Origin: Paragordius varius | Taxonomy: Eukaryota; Nematomorpha | NCBI GenBank assembly: GCA_964247055.1 | Contig: OZ176057.1 | Coordinates: 4,402,001-4,466,000, forward strand | Direction of reading: 5' to 3' | DNA length: 64,000 bases | Shown here: positions 24,387 to 35,655 of the stretch, one piece after another | How positions within the stretch are numbered: the stretch's first letter is position 1 | Layout: every line of letters starts with the position of its first letter | Notes under the pieces: generated by a model | Told to the model about the DNA's origin: nothing | The model's database searches: none | Seen by the model: the letters and a program-made list of their open reading frames with translations, nothing else | Position numbers and translations under genes: made by a program

Positions 24387-24751
24387 GTTAAAGTAAATGG
24401 CAAAAAAACCCGTATAAACGATTTATAAAAAATAAATAGATAATTAATTTAATAAATATCTAATTTTTGGTTATATTTATATAACCTTTTTCAGGATAAA
24501 GAAAAAAAAGTTAAAAATGGAAAAAAAATATAAAATATGGAATATGATGTGTGGTAAAGGTATTTATAACTAGTGATAAAAAAAACCAGTAAACATTACC
24601 CATTTTGACCATTTTATATTTTTTTCCATTTCGTTTTATTTTTATTTATTTTTCTCTTTTATATATATCCAAAAATTAGATATTGATTAAATAAATTAAC
24701 TATTTATTTTTTAAAAATCATTTACATGCGTTTTTTGCCATTTACTTTAAC
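24387..24751. repeat. Foldback sequence with ~160-bp arms and short loop
   Basis: GTTAAAGTAAATGGC at the left is answered by GCCATTTACTTTAAC at the right. AATATCTAATTTTTGG at left is mirrored by CCAAAAATTAGATATT at right, and AAAATGG-rich parts continue the pairing towards the centre near 24,560. It is non-coding. It may be a small element of its own family. Confidence 0.6.
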
Positions 24752-24889
24752 TTGATTTATAAATGCGTGATTCCTAACTTTTTTCTAACAATGAAGTGTC
24801 GATATTTTTTTAAATATAAACATAAGTATATATTATTATAATCTACCTTAGTTGTCAGAAAATGTTTCACGAATAAACTTAAATGTTAA

Positions 24890-25345
24890 AAAACACATAT
24901 TTGTGACTTTCTAACTAGGGAATTGGCAGGGAAAATGTATCATCCGACTAGTCGAGGGATGCGTTTATGTGTCCGAGCAATTTACCATGATTTTAGTTTA
25001 TTTATTACTTGAAAAGTGTTAGAGATTAAACGCAACCCTAACGTAATCCTGTCTTCATTCAATCCAATTACTAGAGCCTTGGTGAATGAATATACTTAAT
25101 ATGGAGTTGGAAAACATTGTATGATCTATATTATGTGAGGGAAATGTCTCATCTGAATTAAAGTATAAGATAGGGTGGCTGATGTTGCTTAACACCATCA
25201 AAAAATGGATAAAGCAGTCAGTTTTCTTCTGAAATTTGAGTTGCTTTTCAGTTTTCCAGCGTGCAAATTATATCTCTACATCTCCCTTTCTTCCAGAAAT
25301 CAGCTTGTGTATCCAACTATTTCAGGATTAATATACCTTATATGT
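24890..25345. other. GC-richer unassigned stretch with a 70-codon open run on -
   Basis: Composition rises here. On the minus strand 25,267-25,055 is open for 70 codons (segments KTEKQLKFQKKTD, SNISHPILYFNSDETFPS, IHQGSSNWIE) to a TGA. It has no ATG near its start, and I do not recognise the protein. It could be an exon or a transposon remnant. Confidence 0.25.
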
Positions 25346-25800
25346 ACAATAAATAAATAATTATGCTTGATTAATTAAGATAATTCTGTAATTGTTGCTA
25401 ACTTTATGTCGCTTTTAAGAGTAACATAGATTCGCACCAATCTCAATGGAGTGAAGCAGATAATTTGTGGAATAAATTAGTTATCTCCATAAAAATGATT
25501 GGACGTAGTACATAATGCACTCATTTATTAATGGACCATTGAGGTCAAGATTCAACTTCTTGTGTTAAAATTCGAGACCTTGCTGAAAGATATTTACTAG
25601 TTTTCGGATATCAGTGAATTTGTATTTTACAATGATTAGCTTTACAGAACGTCTCTTTCTCTTTTTTTCTGAGTAATTTATCCAATTTAGCTTTCACTAA
25701 ATTTTATTTAGCATAATGTACAGATATTTTCGATTTTTTAATATGGGATTTCCAGTTTTAATAAAGGCCCTGAAAGCTCCGTGGGAATCCTGTAAAATTG

Positions 25801-25830
<30 letters not shown>

Positions 25831-25834
<4 letters not shown>

Positions 25835-28085
25835 CCCAGTCTAAATAAACGTTTTTTCAGTCAATTGAATTCCCAGTCAATCGAAACGTTTTCCCAGTCA
25901 ATCGAAACGTTTTCCCAGTCAATAAAAACGTTTTCCCGGTCAATAACGTTTTCCCAGTCAATAAAAACGTTTTCCCTCAATAAAAACGTTTTCCCAGTCA
26001 ATAAAAACGGTTCTATTTTTGATAATAAACATTAAAACAAGATACAAAAATAACTTTTAACCATTATCAGCGTGATATTAGGATATTATTTTGCAAAAAA
26101 ACACAATTATTGAATGACAATTTTTCCCATATAGTCCACTAAACAATCTTTAATGACTTATTTTTTAAAAGTTGAACTATTACTGTACAAATATACTTGA
26201 ATAAATCAATCATTGTTTCATTTTATTAGAGAGACAAATTGAGATAATATATTAAAAAATGATTTCATTTATTGTATATGTTATAAAAAGATCACATATT
26301 TGATAAACCGGCTGCCGCCTTTACCATATTTGTCATTATCTTTTCAGAATAATTTCTGCTATCCTCCGATGTTATGGAGCCCGCTGCCAATTTTATCAGA
26401 TTCAATTTCACAATCGCATTCATATTATTTAATATAATATTTTGTCGGACAAAATTTTTTTTTTTGAAAATGCCATTTCGATTGGGTTCAACATATAACT
26501 GTGCGAGGACCAAAAATCAATTTTGTATTTGTATAAATCGGCTCTACCTTTTAATTCATTTTTTTATGAATGCGTACATTGTCCATAATAAAATGATATT
26601 AAATATCGTCGCGCTTTAAATATTCACAAAGTCCATCAAAAAAACTTGTAAAGCGTTGGGAATTGACTGTTCTTTGGCTTTCTATTTAGTAATAAAACAT
26701 ACCTCTTAATGACAGAGCTCCAATAAAAGTGATGTTTCTGCCTTTTACGCTAGGCACCTCAATATTGGCTCTCGTGCCACTTTTGGATCGACCTTGGCTT
26801 CTTCTAATATGGTTATTATAACCGCATTCATCCAAATAAATAATATTTGTTAAGTCATCGGAGAAAGATTGTGAAAACCATATTGCGTATTTTTTCCTTA
26901 AATCTATTATTTGAGCATTGACTTTTTCATTAAGATGATGGGCTAACTTCGAAGTTATTCTTAAAGATTTGATAACTCGGTCTATAGATGATTTAGATAA
27001 TTTTATTTTTTTTATCTTTTTTTTCCGTATTTAGTGCCTCTACGAGTTAGAATTTCTGAACTATTATTTTATTTATTTAGACATAATTTGACGAGCAGTA
27101 TTATAGTTTATATCTAAATCCTTTGATACATCCACAGTCCATTCTCCATCAAAAAAAACTCGTTTTACTAATCGCTTCCTATCTCGTTGAGATATAACTA
27201 ATCTTGATTCCTCTTTCTGACATAACTAAAATATTACTAAATAAAATGAACCTTATATAGATAATTTGATGTATGCAAATAAAAAAATTATTGATATTTC
27301 AACGTAAGGTTTTTATCCAATAAATTTAAAGCAGACGAGAAAATAATGATATAATATTTATAATTACAATATTGCACACCAGATAGTCACAGAAAAGGTT
27401 AACAACTCGTTATCTAAAATTTAATCGCTGCATTGGATATAAGTAATCAGATTATATACCATTTGCATTTCAGGTTAGCCCTTAAACATTAAAATTTCAT
27501 ACTTAAACATCTCAAATTAACATAAACTTGCGTACCATGATATTATGTATTCGTATTTTATCCGATATATTTTTTCATTAAAATCAACTTTTCCATCGTA
27601 AAATTATTTTTTTAAACAGTATTTTGATCAAGGACATAGTTGAAAGGTTTCCTTTTTGATTGTAAAGAGTTGAAAATACATTTAAATTTTATAATTCAAT
27701 CCGAAACTATAGATATTTTAGGTTAGCCCCGAATATTAATGCGAACGATTAATAAAATAAATAAATTATTAGTTTTCTAAAAATATTTCAAAAACCATCA
27801 AATACTCATCCAGCTAATAAAATATAGCTTTCAAAGATAAGCTAAAGATTGTGTAGTGGAATATATGGGAAAAATTGTCATTCAATAATTGTGTTTTTTT
27901 GCAAAATAATATCCTAATGTCACGCTGATAATGGTTAAAAGTTATTTTTGTATCTTGTTTCGATATTTATTATCAAAAATAAAACCGTTTTTATTGACTG
28001 GGAAAACGTTTTTATTGACTGGGAAAACGTTTCGATTGACTGGAAAAATGTTTCGATTGACTAACGTTTATTTAGACTGGGAAAT
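25831..28085 (-). mobile_element. 2.25-kb transposon with repeat-array inverted ends (family B)
   Basis: The left end reads TTTTCCCAGTCTAAATAAAC and the right end is its inverse, GTTTATTTAGACTGGGAAA. Each arm is a tandem array of CCCAGTCAATAAAAACGTTT units (about eight left, four right). Each is followed by about 170 bp of unique inverted sequence that includes ATATGGGAAAAATTGTCATT on the right and its complement on the left. The left flank is a (TA)n tract. A decayed IS630-Tc1/mariner-like transposase fills the interior on the minus strand. The element lies directly beside a family A copy, with only a few bases (TATA) between them. Confidence 0.85.
26292..27223 (-). pseudogene. IS630-Tc1/mariner-like transposase, decayed (family B)
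   Basis: From an ATG at 27,223, shifting frames give an N-terminal helix-turn-helix region (RLVKRVFFDGEW, NYNTARQIMSK). A second segment follows (SKSSIDRVIKSLRITSK), then KKYAIWF and IYLDECGYNNH with the first catalytic D. Next come GRSKSGTRA, KGRNITFIGAL, a MDNVRIH block with the second D, and LNPIEMAFS with the catalytic E about 34 residues on. Several frameshifts and stops inactivate it; the last 73 codons (to 26,292) are open. It is clearly homologous to the transposase at 30,144-31,151, though quite diverged. Confidence 0.8.
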
Positions 28086-28093
28086 GGCATATA

Positions 28094-28775
28094 TACCATT
28101 TGCACTTCAAGAGTGTCCTTGAACATTTCAAGTTGGTCCTTGAACAATTCAAGTGGTCCTTGAACAGTTCAAGTTGGTCCTTGAACAGTTCAAGTTGGTC
28201 CTTGAACATTTCAAGTTGGTCCTTGAACACTTCAAGTTGGTCCTTTGACTTTTTTGTTTTGTTTTAAACTTTTATCAATCAAATCGTAAATAATTCATCT
28301 ATTTTATTATTTTTAACCTATTTTTTATTATTTAACATAAATTTTGAATCGATACCTACTTTTAATCTTTGAGAAACCGTATATTTTTATTAATTTCTTA
28401 AAATAATTTTGGATATTTATAATATTTTAACACGAAATGAAAAAATATATAAGTTTTCTGGGTTATTAATTAAAAATTTTTATTAAAAACATTTAAAAGT
28501 CAATAATTTTGTTCAATTGAAAAAAATAGGTTGAAATAAAAAAAGTGGTTTTTCAATAAAAAAATTTATTTTTAAATGAATAAATATATAATATCTAAAG
28601 AAAATTAGGTTAATAAATAATAAAATAAAAAAATAAGTGCAAAAATTATGGTTAAATAAAATTTATAAATTATAAGGACCAACTTGAAGTAAGGACCAAC
28701 TTGAATTGTTCAAGGACCAACTTGAATTGTTCCAGGACCAACTTGAATTGGACACTCTTGAAGTGTAAATGGTTA
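28094..28775 (+). mobile_element. Array-end element family A
   Basis: It starts TACCATTTGCACTTCAAG and ends TGTAAATGGTTA. The left arm is about six units of TTGAACAGTTCAAGTTGGTCC and the right arm about four inverted units. Between them is an AT-rich core with landmarks TTTGACTTTTTTGTTTTG and GCAAAAATTATGGTTAAAT. It is non-coding. It shares the TA at 28,774-28,775 with the next copy, so one inserted into the target duplication of the other. Confidence 0.85.
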
Positions 28776-29420
28776 CCATTTGCACTTCAAGATTGTCCTT
28801 GAACACTTCAAGTTGGTCCTTGAACAGTTCAAGTTGGTCCTTGAACAATTCAAGTTGGTCCTTGAACACTTCAAGTTGGTCCTTTGACTTTTTTGTTTTT
28901 TTTTAACTTTTATCAATCAAATCGTAAATAATTCATTTATTTTATTGTTTTTAACCTATTTTCTATTATTTAACATAAATTTTAAATCGATATTAACTTA
29001 AATTCTTTGAGAAACCGTATATCTTTATTAATTTCTTAAAATAATTTCGGATATTTATAAGATTTTAACACGAAATGAAAAAATATATAAGTTTTTTGGG
29101 TTATTAATTTAAATTTTTCATTAAAAACATTTAAAAGACAATAATTTTGTAGAATTGAAAAAAAATAGTTTGAAATTAAAAAGTGGTTTTTCAAAAAAAA
29201 AGTTTATTTTTAAATGAATAAATATATAATAAATAAAGAAAATTAGGCTTAAATAATGAAATAAAAAAATAAATGCAAAAATTATGGTTAAATCAAAATT
29301 TATAAATTTTAAAGACCAACTTGAAGTGTTTAAGGACCAACTTGAATTGTTCAAGGACCAACTTGAATTGTTCAAGGACCAACTTGAACTGTTCAAGACA
29401 CTCTTGAAGTGCAAATGGTA
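28774..29420 (+). mobile_element. Array-end element family A, adjacent copy
   Basis: It runs from TACCATTTGCACTTCAAG to GAAGTGCAAATGGTA with the same core as the preceding copy. The terminal GTCC/GGAC units flank three to four arms on each side. The peptides predicted from the arms (repeats of NNSSWSL or FKDQLEL) are by-products of a 21-bp repeat, which is a multiple of three and so keeps frames open. Confidence 0.85.
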
Positions 29421-30143
29421 TATATGATTTATGAGTGTGTATAAGGATCTCCTGATACTGCATTTATTAGATTTTTAGTTATTTTTTGATTTTAAAATTA
29501 AGCTTAAATGCGTATAAATAATAAAAATTAAATTTTCAAATTTAATTGGAAAGTTTTTATTAAAAATACAACGAACTCGGATGTATTAAGGTAATTAACT
29601 AAATACAAACATCAAAATATTCGTATTAGAAAAAATCACCTTTTAAAATATTATAAAAGGGCAGAGATTATGATAGGTGAGATCGATTGTGTTATACAAT
29701 GGAATAATATTAAATTAATTTATATATAATAATTCTAAAATAGGACAGCACTAGACTATCGTCCCTATTGAATGATGCATTGTGTTTTTTAATTTCTATG
29801 ATTCGCGTATAAGACGCTTGTTATCATGTTCTATTTTTGTTGTTATGACCTTGATGTCGGCTATGTAGCGTTTTACATTGACAAACGTCTTCATAGAGAC
29901 CCGAATCGGGTATCGTTAATCGGATGTATCCAGAATGTTCTCGTAAAAGAACGTTTTCATCTCCTTTTCCGCAGACAGTTTCACTGGATATCGCTAGCTA
30001 AAACCATTATATTTATTTTATAAATTTAACTTGCATATTTGACATGAAATATCACACCGTATAACTTGATTTAAACAGACGATAGTTTTCATGTTTTTTA
30101 AAAAAATCGTCTGTTTAACTAATTTATATTTCCAAAAAATAAA
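29421..30143. other. AT-rich DNA upstream of a transposase, with a perfect 13-bp hairpin
   Basis: TTAAACAGACGAT at 30,071-30,083 pairs perfectly with ATCGTCTGTTTAA at 30,106-30,118, over a 22-base loop. This is just upstream of the transposase start and could be a terminator, a regulatory hairpin or a miniature element. 29,826-30,023 has slightly raised GC but I see no convincing protein. Confidence 0.4.
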
Positions 30144-31151
30144 ATGAGTATTATTTTATTTTATATTTTAGATTCTAGGAAGTATTCTAAATTATCTGAT
30201 CAAAATAAAAAACGACTTATAAAGAGTGTTATTATAGAAGGTGAAAATATAATAAATATGGCACGCTCTCTAGAAAATATACTACTGCCAAACGTATCAT
30301 TAGTAAATACAAACAAAATCTAAATGAAAACACAAATCATGGAGGAAATATAAAAAGGTTGATGATAGTATTGTTGCCCTTATTGAAGGCCAAATTACCA
30401 TAAATCCACTCATAACACTAAAATCACTAAATTGTTTTTTAGTTGAAAAAAATATCCGCCTTTCTAATGCAACTATTAATAATGTTATTAGAAAGCTTGG
30501 CATTACAATGAAACAAACTCATATTGAAATTGATAAGGTTAACAATCCTTTAAGTTTAATTAAACGAAAAGAATACGCCCTTTGGTTAAATGAAACCTTT
30601 GGCTGCGACTATTCCAAAATAGTGTTCATAGATGAGTCAGGATTCCATAACCATTTAAGAAGAAACTATGGAAGGTCTAAGAAGGGAACCAGAGCGATTG
30701 CAAAGTTGTTAAACTTTAAAGGAAGAAACGTTACTTTGATAGCAGCTCTAGGTTCGGCTGGAATAGTGTACTCACATATAGAGTCGGAAAGAAATGTTAA
30801 TGCTAATATTTTTGCAAATTTTTTTCAGAATCTCTGTATACATCTCAACTCATCTAATTTGGAAGATATTCATTTTATTTTGGATAACGCAAAAATTCAT
30901 AATAGAAATTCATTAAATAATATTGCCGCCATTTATTCCTTTTTATTTCTATCTCCATACAGTTTTATGCTAAATCCTATTGAAAATGCATTTTCCAAAA
31001 TCAAAAATTATGTTTGCCACATGTTATCAAGTCCGAGTTAATTTTAGAAGCCTCTAAAGCTATCACAGAATCTGATGTGATAGGATATACAAAATTGTTA
31101 ACTAAGAATCTAATTAATGCAGCATCAGGAAATCCTTATACTCATAAATAA
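30144..31151 (+). pseudogene. IS630-Tc1/mariner-like transposase, nearly intact but frameshifted
   Basis: Cut-and-paste transposase. From the ATG at 30,144 the N-terminus reads KLSDQNKKRLIKSV, NMARSL, then after a frameshift KYTTAKRIISKYKQN (helix-turn-helix type). A second shift near 30,355 leads into the long open part: TINPLITLKSL, NATINNVIRKLGI, the catalytic IVFIDESGFHNH, GRSKKGTRA, KGRNVTLIAAL, FILDNAKIH and LNPIENAFSKIK. That is D, D and E with 32 residues between the last two. A third shift near 31,015 separates the last ~45 residues, which end at TAA 31,149-31,151. The uninterrupted part is 30,508-31,041 (177 codons). All three acidic catalytic residues are present. Total length, about 330 codons, suits the family. 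A family A array follows 240 bp downstream, suggesting that this enzyme type moves those elements; no matching left arm was found. Confidence 0.8.
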
Positions 31152-31358
31152 TCATATATTTATATTTGTGATTATTCTATAATATACAATAAATATATTT
31201 TATGAAAAATTAAATAAATGTTGGTTATTTCAAATATTTCTGATTATTTTACACTAAATAGGTTCATAATTTATAAAAATTAAATTAGGATAATCAAAAT
31301 TACTATTGCAAATAACAATAATAACCTAAAATTTAATAAAATATAAAAAAAATATTTA

Positions 31359-31825
31359 ATTTAAATGGTTTAGAGTTTTTGGCATAGTTACAAATTCAAG
31401 GACCAACTTGAATTGATCAAGGACCAACTTGAATTGTTCAAGGACCAACTTGATATGTTCAAGGACCAACTTGAAATGTTCAAGGACCAACTTGAATTGT
31501 TCAAGGACGAACTTGAATTGTTCAAGGACCAACTTGAACTGTTCAAGGACCAACTTGAATTGTTCAAGGACACTCTTGAAGTGTAAATGGTATATTAAAT
31601 TTAAATGGTTTAGAGTTTTTGGCATAGTTACAAATTCAAGGACCAACTTGAATTGTTCAAGGACCAACTTGAAATGTTCAAGGACCAACTTGAATTGTTC
31701 AAGGACCAATTTGAATTGTTCAAGGACCAACTTGAACTGCTCAAGGACCAACTTGAACTGTTCAAGGACCAACTTGAACTGTTCAAGGACCAACTTGAAT
31801 TGAAGGACACTCTTGAAGTGTAAAT

Positions 31826-31827
<2 letters not shown>
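31359..31827. repeat. Two tandem copies of a family A right arm
   Basis: A ~235-bp unit occurs twice (31,359-31,593 and 31,594-31,827). Each starts with TTTAAATGGTTTAGAGTTTT, continues GGCATAGTTACAAATTCAAG, runs through eight or nine repeats of TTCAAGGACCAACTTGAA, and ends with the terminal GGACACTCTTGAAGTG-TAAATGGTA. It looks like an end duplicated by slippage or abortive transposition. Long frames on both strands (189, 124 and 113 codons) are by-products of the repeat. Confidence 0.85.

Positions 31828-31893
<66 letters not shown>
31828..31893. repeat. (TA)n microsatellite
   Basis: About 33 uninterrupted TA units directly abut the terminus of the family A arm. Confidence 0.95.
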
Positions 31894-31896
<3 letters not shown>

Positions 31897-33289
31897 TTAG
31901 TAATTCTACCCCCAATAGTGAACACTCTATGTATTTAATTTTTGAAGCAAAGTTTTCATTAATTTTCAAGTTTTTTATACCTTATGTCACACGGTATGGA
32001 GTATATTAAGTTTTCGAAAAAATGGCTCAGTGACAGACACATTTGGAAAAAATTCAATGAATCCATTATTGAAACTAAATAGACCTATACGTTTTCAAGA
32101 AATATACTTGAAGGCCAATATTTTTCAGAATTCCTATTATTTTAGGGACGCGACTAAACTGAGAAATTTTTAAATCTCAGTAACATTCGGCGCATTTGCT
32201 AAAAAATTCATATTGAAAAAAATTGAGCCGCGTTTCTGTATGCGTGCTACAAATTTTTTTTTATCTTTTTCGAAAAAACCAAGTTTTACATGGGGTGGCA
32301 AAACTGAAGGATAATTTCCGTGGCTCAGTCACCAACACCATTATAAATCATTAAAATCAGACTTTTTGAGTGGACCTATAAGGTTGATCTGATCCACTAA
32401 AAAGAGACTTTTATATGGATCTATATTTATAAAATAGGTTATAGCTTTCTTCAAAAAAATTCATCCTCCTACTAAAATTATATTGACCATTTTTTCTAAA
32501 AAAAGGATAACTAATTTTATTAATAATCTTAGGCATTTCTTAAGGGTTAAGATTAATCATAAACCTAGCCCTTAAGCCCCAACCTATTTCTAAATGTAAA
32601 TGGGGGTTTTAGCTACGATGCTGCCAACAAAGTCTATGCAAAGTATTAGAAGTTGTTTGTGAATAGTATAAATAATAATAAAATATTTTAATCATTTGTT
32701 AAATACATACATAAAAATAAAAATCCTCATAATTTTTGGTTTTTTTTTTTAAATATTAGCCATCATAATACAAAAATTTAAAAAAGGTGTTTGGAATATA
32801 TGACGTGAATATATGATGTAGCCCCCTATACACAGTTTTATAAAAAATCGGAAATGATTAAACTTTAAAGTTTAAATCCATCACTATAAATTTTTTGACA
32901 AAATTAAAGAACATTTAATTGTTTACCCACACTTGACGTGTATATTTTCTCTCTATTATATGAAACAAATAATTTTGTTTAGCATTCCAGCCTAGGAAAT
33001 GTTTTCGTTTTTTACCTTACATTAGTATCAAACATTATGTATGAATGGTATTTTGTATATGTTATTTTTTGATTGTTTTTTTAGATTATTAAATATATAT
33101 TATTATGTAAAATAGAGAACCAATACATTTTATTTTTTCTGAGAAATTGGACGTGGAGTTCATATTTTTGTAAAATAAATATGAACATAGTGTGTACTCA
33201 CTTTCGAATAAATTGTTTCGATAGTTTATACGTAAAATATAATAAATTTTATTTATTATATCGTTAATATTCTACCCCGAGAATAAGAA
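31894..33289. other. AT-rich DNA upstream of a signal-peptide exon
   Basis: No gene is supported. The last ~60 bp before 33,290 include ATTCTACCCCGAGAATAAG. This resembles the ACCTC-containing leader before the two other signal-peptide exons, so the transcription start of that gene is probably in this region. Confidence 0.35.
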
Positions 33290-33329
33290 ATGAAATTCGA
33301 ATTGCTATTAATCCTTACAATCGTTTCAG
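33290..33329 (+). CDS. Signal-peptide exon, copy 3 (first coding exon)
   Basis: ATG starts MKFELLLILTIVS plus one G, then the donor GTATCT. It has the same 40-nt length, phase 1 end and TTTCAG-GTAT junction as the minus-strand exons at 1,846 and 13,156. The peptide fits a secretion signal: a charged start, an LLLIL core and a small-residue end. A GC-richer block with splice sites at 39,923 and the phase-1 micro-exons from 51,385 onward lie downstream on the same strand. They could belong to one very long gene, but that link is inference. Confidence 0.5.
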
Positions 33330-33332
33330 GTA

Positions 33333-35325
33333 TCTATATATTTATAAAAATGGAAAGTGGTGGCTTTGTGATCTGTTTCCGGAAAACCGGTAGACCTATT
33401 CAAATCCAAATGCCAAAAAAATAATCATTAATGGATGCCCAGACAATAGCTTCGCCCTTTTTTTGAATGAGGTCCCCTGTTCGGGCCCACCCTGTGTAAA
33501 AAACGAAAAACACAAGTCAACAAAAATCGTGTCTTTGAGACAATTTTCAGGAAAACGTGTTGGATCATTCGATTTCAAATATGTTTTTTTTTACTTTTTT
33601 TCGATTGCGCCGAGCATAGTCGGCTCGCTTTTTTAATTTAGGACCTCTTTTTACCCGCTCCCCCCATAAAATGCTATTTTCTTCCAAAAAATTAAGTCCA
33701 CAAAAATAATTTTTTGAATCTATTTTTCGCCCAAGGTATGAGACCGTAAGAATTAAATGAGGATTCCAGTGTTCCCTGTTAAAAGGCAAAAATTTTAGTC
33801 GTGCGTTTCTTTTATATTGACTGCAAGGTAAGATATCCGCTAAAACTTGCCCCGTCAAATGGAAATAGCGTGCCTTTGGGGCTAAATTTCAGAAAACATA
33901 TCAGGCCATATGAGTAGGTGCTTAAAATATCTGTAACAAAGAAAAAATTAATGCCGAATTAGCCGCTAATTAGGCCCTGAAAAATGCGCCACCATAGAAT
34001 GACTTTTTAGTTTTGAGGCAATTTTTCAAAAAACTAATGAGAGCATATGGAATCAATCATGATTCCAGGTATTCTTTGTAAAAAGGCAAAAATCTTAATC
34101 CAGCGCTTTTGTATTAGCCTCTGATAGAGCTACCCACCTAAAACTGCGCCACTACGAAATTCCGTTGTTTAGGAGTTAATTTTCAGAAAACAGGCCATAT
34201 AATTTAAGTGGAGCGCTTTTTTTAAATTAGCAGTTGATTGGGCCCTTTGCGCCCTTAAAAAGGTCCTATCATTGAATGACTTTTTGGTTTTTAGGCAATT
34301 TTTCGAAAATCCCGCGAGAGCATATGGAATCAATCATGATTCCAATTGCCCGAATTAAGACAAAATTTTAATCGAGTTTTTTGTTTCGCCCCTGGTTAGG
34401 GGGCTAGCGTAAAACTGTCTCCCTTATCGACACAGCATGGAGCCAAATCGAAGAAAACCTATGCGACTATGTGAGTAAAATAAGGGCCCAAAATATTTAT
34501 TACCCCTTAAAAAAATTTTAGCATAGGGGGTTATTTCAATGGGTCTCTAAGTAAAGTTTACGCTTTAAAAAATGCGCGCCATTGAAATTTTTTTTAGTTT
34601 TGAAGCGATCCAAGAACTTATATGAACATATGGAATTGATGATAATTCCAGATATTCACCATATAAAGGCAAAAATTTTGCGCGACGCTTTTTTTATACC
34701 TGCCTCTGGGTAAGGATCTGCCCGCCAAAAACTGCGCCACTATATAGAAATTGCGTTGTTTTCGAGCTAATTTACAGAAAATTTATGAAGCCATATGAGC
34801 TCATTAAAAGCTTGAAATATTACCCGTTACTTGGTAAAAATTTAGGTCAGGCGTTTTTTATTAGCCGTTAATTTGGGACCTTCACCTAAAAATACGCCAT
34901 CATATAACGATTATTTAATGTTTAGGCATTATTTCGAATATCCCATGAGACGATGGTATCAATGATGATTCCAAATATTTGCCCTATAAAGGCAAAAAAA
35001 TTAACTCAGCGCTTTTTCGATATAGGTCTATGGGTAAGGGTCTACCGGTTTAAGGCGTGGTATTGGAGCTAAATTTCAAAAAACCTAAGAAGCCATACGA
35101 GTTCAATAAAGACATTAAATGATACCCAAATATAGGTAAAAAGTATAATATAGCGGTTTTTTCCGTTAGCCGTCAATTTAGGGCCTGCACCAGTAAAAAA
35201 TATATTAGTGTGAATGCACAGTTTTGAAAATTTAGGAAACCGTTTTGAAATTCTATAAATACCCCCCCCCCCAGAAGTCTGAAGGACTTCCTCGGGCTGT
35301 GTAGCAGCACGAGATTTACGCTAGT
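33333..35325. repeat. Long tandem array of diverged ~300-bp units, paralog 2
   Basis: It aligns in order with 18,795-21,140, starting from a shared TATATTTATAAAAATG block and ending at GAAGGACTTCCTCGGGCTGT. It lacks about 400 bp present near the end of paralog 1. Unit landmarks such as GCGCCACCATAGAATGAC recur about every 270-325 bp. A poly-C run at about 35,263-35,272 sits at the deletion junction. No coding frame. Confidence 0.7.
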
Positions 35326-35416
35326 TTAAAATAGTTATCTGTATCGTTAAATGAGCTATTTTAGCCTTTAGTTTTATTATAAAGGACGGTTATAAATAAG
35401 TTATGAGCCCGTGTAT

Positions 35417-35655
35417 CAGGGGTCTTCAACATGCTGTCCTTTAAAACATACTACCCGGGAAAATTTTTAAGTATAAAATTAAACCAAGATAAATTTTTTA
35501 ATAAATTTTTTGAATAATTAATCCGTATTTCGGCAGTGCACTAGCAAAAATAAATGAGATTAATAGTTTTTACAGTCTTATATTTGAAAACTAAGAAAAT
35601 ATATATTAATGCCCTTGTATGTCGCAAATGCGGCCACCAAAGCCATTTGTGCACC
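35417..35655. mobile_element. Possible short hAT-like non-autonomous element
   Basis: It opens with CAGGGGTCTTCAACATG and closes with TTTGTGCACCCTG, so the outer bases CAGGG are inverted. Flanking 8-bp sequences do not match, so this is weak. Confidence 0.25.

Noticed and set aside
31393..31589. CRISPR-like array
   Set aside because: The 21-bp units are contiguous without unique spacers and lie in inverted pairs at element ends in a eukaryotic-type sequence.
31356..31969. Long overlapping frames (189, 124 and 113 codons) with repeats of KLVLEQF, NCSRTNL or NNSSWSL
   Set aside because: They are on both strands and in several frames of the same 21-bp array, whose length is a multiple of three. 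The array belongs to transposon ends, so these are by-products, not a repeat protein.
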